A stretch of 30,776 nucleotides of DNA, from the NCBI GenBank assembly GCA_032718475.1, contig JAUCBJ010005196.1:1-30776 (forward strand), read 5' to 3'. A program made the position numbers and the translations under genes. Numbering within the stretch: the first letter of the stretch is position 1; every line of letters starts with the position of its first letter. The DNA comes from Nemertoderma westbladi. Lineage: Eukaryota; Xenacoelomorpha; Nemertodermatida; Nemertodermatidae. The notes under the pieces are model-generated. The model made no database searches and was not told the origin of the DNA. It was given only the letters and a program-made list of their open reading frames with translations. Below are positions 26,226-30,776 of the stretch, in pieces.

Positions 26226-26935
26226 TTAGGTGGGTTCGACACGAAACAAAAAATTTAAATATTTTGAAACCATCTCATTAGATTCAAAATTCGATGTAGA
26301 ATTATACATATACAAATTATAAGCAATTTTCAATGAAATTTTTCAAAGCAGTGCGCCAATTTTTCAGAATTTGGCTCATTTTTTGAAATTTATATATTTT
26401 GTAATTTTTTTTCCCAGACTTCCCCACTGGAGCATGTACAATGTACATTCCGAAAATCCAACTAGCATCACCTGGATCCTAATCCTTCAAAACTTGTATG
26501 CATTAATATGGCACCTTTTATACGAGCTTTGTTTGACTTTTAGCTCCGTTTACTCCTTTCGCGATTATCGCGGAGGTAATTTTATTCATGTTCCTTTTTC
26601 TCGAGATCTGTAAATCCAATTGCCATGAAATTTTATACCTTTGTACAGAATCAAACAAACAAAGCCAAACAAGAAAGTCAAACAAAGCTCGTATAAAAGG
26701 TACCATATTAATGCATAGAAGTTTTTAAGAATTAGGATCCAGGTGATGGTAGTTGAATTTTCGGAATCTACATAAAATTCTGCTCAAGTGGGGAAAAGTC
26801 TGGCTAAATAATAAATTTCAGAAAATGAGCCAAATTTTAAAAAATTGGCGCACCACTTTGACAAATTTCACCGAAAAATGCTTCTAACTTTTGAATGCTT
26901 GGCATGATGATGTTGAACCACAACCACCTTAAGTC
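26226..26935. mobile_element. Fold-back MITE with long inverted arms
   Basis: 26330-26533 and 26683-26880 are inverted copies. Shared blocks are GTGCGCCAATTTTT, TTTGGCTCATTTT, ATCACCTGGATCCTAAT, TGCATTAATATGG and CCTTTTATACGAGCTTTGTT. The similarity weakens outward but seems to reach CTTAGGTGGGTTC (about 26227) and the complement of CTTAAGGTGGTTG (about 26920-26935). The 150-bp centre includes a small palindrome CGCGATTATCGCG. There is no coding capacity. Family and target duplication are unresolved. Confidence 0.8.
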
Positions 26936-27367
26936 GCCCCGTCGCTTTTGGCTGGTTGAAATATATTCATTTTGATTTATAACCCGTTGGAGAGAATAAT
27001 TTAAATTCCCCTTCAGAATGGTGACAATCAGGGGGGGGGGGGGCAAATTTGTTTTTCATTTTTGAATTCTTACTTCACACATTTGGCGTTGAACCCCAAA
27101 TTGAACTCCCTAAAGCAGCTATTGCCGTGTCATTATTAGTGTCATTGCCCTGGTAGCGCAATAGGAATGTCATTGACCTCGTATCTATCTCCAATAGACA
27201 AGGGGTGTGGACTATCATTAACCAGTCACACGTCCACCAGTACTCTTTAGTGGAGCCTGTAATAGTTAGTGAACAGCCAACTCGTCCTACTGTTTTGGGG
27301 AGATGTCCCCGTGTTGAATATTGGCTTGTTGGTACTAGGATCGGCATGCTGCATTGCAGCTGCATTT
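26936..27367. other. Non-coding, probably the 3' tail of the adjoining RTE-like fragment
   Basis: It contains a G13 run at 27031-27043. Sequence from 27368 downward continues on the - strand past the LINE stop codon, so part of it is likely LINE 3' untranslated region. Small open frames on both strands show no family resemblance. Confidence 0.45.
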
Positions 27368-27690
27368 TTAAGAATGCTGTGCCGGCTTGTCAACAAAATT
27401 GCACCGCCACAACTCCCTATCACCCATGACATTTGCTAGATCATCCGCATCTTTAAGGCCAGTGTCCTTTAAGATGCGTCTCAAGAAAGTCATGGGCTGT
27501 CCACCATGCTTATTCCTTCCATGAGGCTGCCAAAGTACAAGATTATGCACTGGCTGGTCCTCACGGCGAAAGCAATGTCCCGCAAAGCGGAGGCGATTTT
27601 GTTCTAGTGTCAAGCTTTGGTGGAACCAATGAGACACCTCCAATGTTATATAGTGTCTGGTTGGAGATGTGTGCATTGTACTTGACACAA
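27368..27690 (-). pseudogene. RTE-like LINE, extreme C-terminal coding fragment
   Basis: The - strand frame contains NRLRFAGHCFRREDQPVHNL followed by VLWQPHGRNKHGGQPMTF, then LKDTGLKDADDLANVMGDRE and LWR. This is the well-known C-terminal end of a LINE family abundant in invertebrates and fish (RRLRFAGHC-(Y/F)-R...LLW-x-P...G-R/Q-P...DTG...DR-x-x-W). Just upstream another frame reads HISNQTLYN, matching the preceding (H-I-T-N-x-x-LY) block, so a frameshift lies near 27625. The fragment begins at about 27690; the RT palm is absent here, and a matching more N-terminal piece lies at 30229-30490. Confidence 0.82.
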
Positions 27691-27922
27691 TGGCTTGTTG
27701 GTGAAAGTAGAGTGAGTAGATTACATTGCTAATAGTACCGGTATATGGTAATAGATTTTGACCACTGGGATATCCGGTATTGGGGAATGATATAGGTTAG
27801 GCTTAGAGGTCAGTAGGTGGGTACTTTTATCTGTTTATCGTGGTTACAGAGAGAGTGCCGGTACCACTGGTACCGTACCTACAGTCCAAAGACCAACCCA
27901 AGGCTACAACCTGCAAGGACTG

Positions 27923-27950
27923 AAGGACTACTGAAACTTCAGTAGTTCTT
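27923..27950 (+). other. Hairpin in the presumed leader of the dehydrogenase gene
   Basis: AAGGACTACTGAA pairs with TTCAGTAGTTCTT (one G-T pair) around a 2-nt loop, 60 bp before the ATG at 28010. If transcribed it would be a stable stem in the 5' UTR. A function is not implied. Confidence 0.4.
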
Positions 27951-28009
27951 AGGTACATCATACAGGCTACAGATCTACTGATACTGTGATAATTAAGGTG
28001 AATTCCAAT

Positions 28010-29260
28010 ATGCTTACCTCACTCCGTGGGGGTTGTCGTTCCATCCAGCGTTCCCTTCCCCGTTCCCACTCACGTTCCTTGTCCCACTTCCCTATTAACG
28101 ACGACTTCCATGGATTTACCCCGGAACAGAAACTCCTCCGGGATTCTGTGTTCTCGTTCTCTCAATCGGAACTCGCGCCTCTCGCCGAACCAATGGATAG
28201 GACCGGCTCGTTCCCCGAGATGCGGTCGGTATGGCAACGGATCGGTGCGATGGGGTACCACGGGGTTACAGTGGGGGAAGAGTTCGGTGGCGCCGGTTTG
28301 GGGTTCCTCGAACATTGCGTCGTGTTGGAGGAGTTATCCCGAGCAAACGGGGGGCTGGCCTTGAGCGCGTTGGCTCACGGGAACCTCTGCGCGAACCAGT
28401 TGTACCGCCACGGAACTGAGTCGCAATGCAAGCGATTACTACCGGGGATCTGTAGCGGCGAGCTGATCGGCGGGTTGGCCATGTCGGAACCGGAGTCCGG
28501 ATCCGACGTCATGTCTATGCGGACTTCCGCGGTGAGAGACGGCGACGGATTCCTGATCAACGGGACCAAGATGTGGATCACTAACGGACCGGTGGCCGAC
28601 CTGATAGTCGTCTACGCGAAAACCGACCCCGAAGCGAAACCCTCGCGACAACTAACAACCTTCCTCATAGAGGGAGGAATGGAGGGATTCTCATCGGGAC
28701 TCCCGTTGGATAAACTCGGACTCAGAGGATCTCCCACCTCCGAGTTGGTCTTCTCCAACTGCCGGGTGGGTACCGACGCAGTTCTAGGGGGTCTAGGGAA
28801 CGGCGCCGCTGTCCTTATGTCTGGGTTGTACGCCGAGCGGCTGTGTGGGGCTGCGTTAGCGGTAGGAGGGATGCAGGCCGCGCTGGATGTGGTACTGCCC
28901 TACGTGAACCAACGCAAACAGTTTGGGTCCCGTATCGGCGACTTCCAGCTGGTGCAGGCCCATGTATCCGAGATGTTTACGCGGTTGCAGGCCACCCGCT
29001 GTTACGTCTACGCCACGGCCCGCGCCGCTGACAACGGGTGTTTGGACTCGGTGGATTCCGCGGCTGTTATCGCGTTATCGGCTGAGAACGCAGACAGAGT
29101 GAGTGTGTTGGCCATTCAGTGTCTAGGGGGTAACGGATACATTAACGATTACCCCGTCGGGAGGTTGTGGAGAGACGCGAAACTCGGAACTATAGGGGCC
29201 GGAACTCAGGAAGTTAGGAAAATATTAATAGCCAGGGAACTTAATAAACTATTCCGTTAA
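28010..29260 (+). CDS. IVD: Isovaleryl-CoA dehydrogenase-like mitochondrial acyl-CoA dehydrogenase, intronless
   Basis: 416 residues from ATG 28010 (human IVD is about 420). The frame upstream reaches only a GTG, and a stop lies at 27950-27952. The N-terminus MLTSLRGGCRSIQRSLPRSH is Arg/Ser-rich without acidic residues, a typical mitochondrial targeting peptide. Family signature 1, AMSEPESGSDVMS, is at 157-169; KMWITNGP at 187-194 binds flavin. SGLYAERL (271-278) places a Glu at E276, where IVD (but not the medium-chain enzyme) has its catalytic base. QFGSRIGDFQLVQ (304-316), QCLGGNGYINDYPVGR (370-385) and GAGTQEVRKILIARE (396-410) complete the fold. IVD oxidises isovaleryl-CoA to 3-methylcrotonyl-CoA in leucine breakdown, passing electrons to ETF. 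The ORF has no stop or frameshift and is GC/CpG-rich against AT-rich flanks. Animal IVD genes normally have many introns, so this is probably a retained retrogene. A related short-branched or isobutyryl-CoA enzyme is possible. Confidence 0.88.
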   Translation: MLTSLRGGCRSIQRSLPRSHSRSLSHFPINDDFHGFTPEQKLLRDSVFSFSQSELAPLAEPMDRTGSFPEMRSVWQRIGAMGYHGVTVGEEFGGAGLGFLEHCVVLEELSRANGGLALSALAHGNLCANQLYRHGTESQCKRLLPGICSGELIGGLAMSEPESGSDVMSMRTSAVRDGDGFLINGTKMWITNGPVADLIVVYAKTDPEAKPSRQLTTFLIEGGMEGFSSGLPLDKLGLRGSPTSELVFSNCRVGTDAVLGGLGNGAAVLMSGLYAERLCGAALAVGGMQAALDVVLPYVNQRKQFGSRIGDFQLVQAHVSEMFTRLQATRCYVYATARAADNGCLDSVDSAAVIALSAENADRVSVLAIQCLGGNGYINDYPVGRLWRDAKLGTIGAGTQEVRKILIARELNKLFR

Positions 29261-29350
29261 ACGCTATTCATTAATTTATTATACTAATTTATTAATTTTA
29301 TGATTATGAAATGCAAATTATGACTTGTTATTTTTAATGGTATTTGTCTT

Positions 29351-29356
29351 ATTAAA
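29351..29356 (+). terminator. Candidate poly(A) signal ATTAAA for the dehydrogenase gene
   Basis: ATTAAA lies 91 bp after the stop codon and is followed after 13 bases by a short A-rich tract (GAAAAAAATTACAAAT). The tract could be a decayed poly(A) tail of a retrocopy or ordinary AT-rich DNA. Confidence 0.35.
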
Positions 29357-29432
29357 CGCCAAGAAGTGAAAAAAATTACAAATATATTTAAAAAATATAT
29401 AAAAATATAGTTATAACAATAATTATAATATC

Positions 29433-29451
29433 GGGGGGGGGGGGGGGGGGG
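29433..29451. repeat. G19 homopolymer
   Basis: This is an uninterrupted run of 19 G. The length in an assembly is unreliable. Confidence 0.9.
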
Positions 29452-29512
29452 CTTTTAACACAATTAAAATTCATCCCTATCCAGGGGAAAGTCGATGCGA
29501 ATAACAGCTGAT

Positions 29513-29950
29513 TACTCTCAAAAATGAAACTAACCTGTTCTATTGACGCCTGTTCTCTTGTTTTTATGTTATATTGACTTTGAAATAGTTTATTGATTTG
29601 GTTTGAATAATGTGCCACCGCAACCGGCTCCTCTCCCTTAATTTCTAATTAATTTTGAGACGAGGATAATTGGTCGAAAAATAGCGAAGGAGTAGTGATT
29701 TAAAAATGAAAAAAATGGCATTCTGAGATAAACGCGCAAAAGTGTTAATATGTGAGAATGTCTGTCAATATATTTCTAGCAACAAGAAACAACAAGACCA
29801 TGGGTAGGTGTAAAACGCGGATCCGGATTCCAAAATTATCAATTAACGTTGATTATTTTTGAATTATCGTTGAATTATCAATTACGTTATTTTAACCAAA
29901 ACAATAAACTAAAGTCAATAGAACAGGTTATAGTTTTATTTTTGGGAGTT
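29513..29950. repeat. Inverted pair A: ACTCTCAAAAATGAAACTAA ... complement
   Basis: 29513-29546 (ACTCTCAAAAATG through AACCTGTTCTATTGAC) is the near-complement of about 29913-29949 (GTCAATAGAACAGGTTA through TTTTTGGGAGT). It may mark the ends of a 440-bp MITE. Confidence 0.75.
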
Positions 29951-30024
29951 ATAAAAATGTAAAAAAAATCTACTTCCGTAGGGACAATGTTAAATGTAGA
30001 ATCCGGATCCGCGTTTTACTCTGA
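29805..30024. repeat. Inverted pair B: GTAAAACGCGGATCCGGATTC ends
   Basis: TAAAACGCGGATCCGGATTC near 29811-29830 is mirrored by GAATCCGGATCCGCGTTTTA near 30000-30019, a perfect 20-bp inverted pair. Its left arm lies inside pair A and its right arm outside, so the pairs interleave and are not nested. Confidence 0.85.
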
Positions 30025-30228
30025 CCCCAAAACGATGCTGGGATTTTTTCTGTGGGGGTTTTCCTGGTCGCTGATTTAATTTCTGAGGCCAATTTTCATT
30101 TTTTAAGAAATTTAGGTAGTCCGTATGTCTGTATTTCGGTCTGTCTGACTTTCCGACACTTTTTCCAACTTCCTAATTGTCTGTTTGGGTGTCAGGCTGT
30201 CGGTTATATTTTGAGAGACATACTGACA

Positions 30229-30490
30229 TTAAAAATTAATTAACCGACCAAGAAAACCCATACAGGGAATTTTGATAAACATATTGAATTCTATGTCCTT
30301 TTTGCTACTCTCTATCCATGATCCAAGGTACTGGAAGTCATCGACCTTCCTTAGTTGATTATTATCAATGGTTGTCAAGTTTCCATCAACATTAAAGGTC
30401 ATGAATTCGGTCTTGGTAGCATTTATATGCAATCCAACCTCCTTAGCAGCCCTCTCCAATTTATTCACGTTATTAAGAATTGTTAAAAAT
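30229..30490 (-). pseudogene. RTE-like LINE, RT palm/thumb fragment
   Basis: The frame reads NKLERAAKEVGLHINATKTE, then FMTFNVDGNLTTIDNNQLRK and VDDFQYLGSWIESSKKDIE. This matches the segment just C-terminal to the catalytic D-D motif in the same LINE family as 27368-27690 (A-A-x-E-V-G-L-x-(I/V)-N-x-x-K-T-E...VDDF-x-YLGS...KDI). After KDIE the similarity ends abruptly at about 30275. Upstream the frame is closed beyond about 30490. It sits on the - strand just inside the cortactin acceptor. Confidence 0.83.
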
Positions 30491-30642
30491 TAATTTTATA
30501 TAAGCCGGCCTAAATTTATTAATTAGTAGTAATTTAATTAATTTATTAATTATACATTGTTTCCTTATCGAACGACGTATTAGTAACAACCAAACAGATT
30601 CATATACCGGTAATAATATATCAATCGCTGTTGATTTTCTAG

Positions 30643-30776
30643 ACGGCTGTGGGTTACCAATACGAAGGTAAAACCGATAAACACGCCAGCCAAAAAGACT
30701 ACAAACATGGGTGGGGGGAGAATTTGGTGTGCAAAAGGACAGACAAGATAAATCAGCAGTCGGCTACGAATACCAA
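30643..30776 (+). CDS. CTTN: Cortactin, next repeat exon (partial at window end), apparent 1-bp frameshift
   Basis: After the acceptor TTGATTTTCTAG, the exon encodes TAVGYQYEGKTDKHASQKDY and KHGWG, directly continuing the cortactin repeat left open at 2980. At 30710-30716 the frame breaks in a run of six G (ATGGGTGGGGGGAGAA): the expected continuation of the repeat (GEFGVQ, then DRQDKSAVGYEYQ) is fully present one frame over, up to the window end. A seventh G would restore it. A homopolymer sequencing error is the likeliest cause; a real null allele or a cortactin pseudogene is less likely given the otherwise intact repeat. The exon continues past the window. Confidence 0.88.

Larger units (their letters stand above)
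29261..30228. other. AT-rich non-coding DNA with interleaved inverted repeats
   Basis: This includes a candidate poly(A) signal (29351-29356), a G19 run (29433-29451) and two inverted pairs (see the entries below). No coding frame is supported. Confidence 0.5.
2981..30642 (+). other. Cortactin intron, about 27.7 kb, holding nested genes and transposons
   Basis: The interval is bounded by GT (2981-2982) and AG (30641-30642). Joining the flanking exons gives an uninterrupted cortactin repeat across a phase-0 boundary, so no missing exon is needed between them. The intron contains two complete intronless ORFs on the same strand (23342-24694 and 28010-29260), at least five LINE fragments, several inverted-repeat transposons, a SINE and three minisatellites. 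The alternative, that the two exons belong to different cortactin copies or a misassembly, cannot be excluded from sequence alone, but the matching phase and unit position argue against it. Confidence 0.75.

Noticed and set aside
27986-28009. GTG (27986) as start of the dehydrogenase
   Set aside because: ATG 28010 gives a typical mitochondrial presequence and the family length.
28026-29031. Alternative frames within the dehydrogenase gene
   Set aside because: They are shadow frames; the main frame carries all family motifs.
29357-29400. A-rich tract after the dehydrogenase gene as proof of a retrocopy poly(A) tail
   Set aside because: The tract is short and interrupted, in generally AT-rich DNA, so it is only weakly suggestive.

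Overview
The window looks like a piece of an AT-rich animal nuclear genome, probably a marine invertebrate. The evidence is spliced cortactin exons, a MiT/TFE bHLH-zipper factor, a mitochondrial acyl-CoA dehydrogenase and many metazoan-type non-LTR retrotransposons, DNA transposons and a tRNA-derived SINE. The frequent palindromes ACCGGT and AGGCCT in non-coding DNA are a genome signature I associate loosely with echinoderm or hemichordate-like animals. I cannot name the species.

Layout. 1-2658 is a 2.66 kb homopyrimidine minisatellite. A cortactin exon follows (2740-2980), and the next cortactin exon is at the far end (30643-30776). The repeat unit continues in phase between them, so 2981-30642 reads as one 27.7 kb intron on the + strand. 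Everything else lies inside it. From 3.3 to 7.3 kb: two RT remnants, a 1.18 kb element with inverted arrays of a GGACACTTCCCCCCC motif and an 8-bp target duplication, and two tandem 0.62 kb inverted-repeat elements. From 8475 to 14652: a nested transposon. The outer element has 231-bp near-identical terminal arms and a TTGCT duplication. It is split by a 4.14 kb element (8706-12841, CTT duplication) that encodes a protein with XPG/FEN1-like nuclease motifs and a CXC cysteine tail, and it also carries a SINE and a 52-bp-arm palindrome. 14798-15617 is a hAT-like non-autonomous element. From 15.7 to 20.0 kb: two different, 5'-truncated LINEs placed head to head. From 20 to 23 kb: AT-rich DNA, short repeats and a 42-bp minisatellite.

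Two apparently intact, intronless genes follow, both on the host strand: a MiT/TFE transcription factor (23342-24694) and an isovaleryl-CoA dehydrogenase-like enzyme (28010-29260). Both families normally have several introns in animals (family knowledge), so these look like retained retrogenes nested in the cortactin intron. The dehydrogenase lies between two pieces of one RTE-like LINE family, in the correct order and orientation. I see no direct functional link among cortactin, the transcription factor and the dehydrogenase. MiT/TFE factors control lysosomal, autophagy and metabolic genes, and IVD acts in leucine breakdown, but co-location alone shows nothing.

All calls come from reading the sequence. 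No database search or alignment was run.
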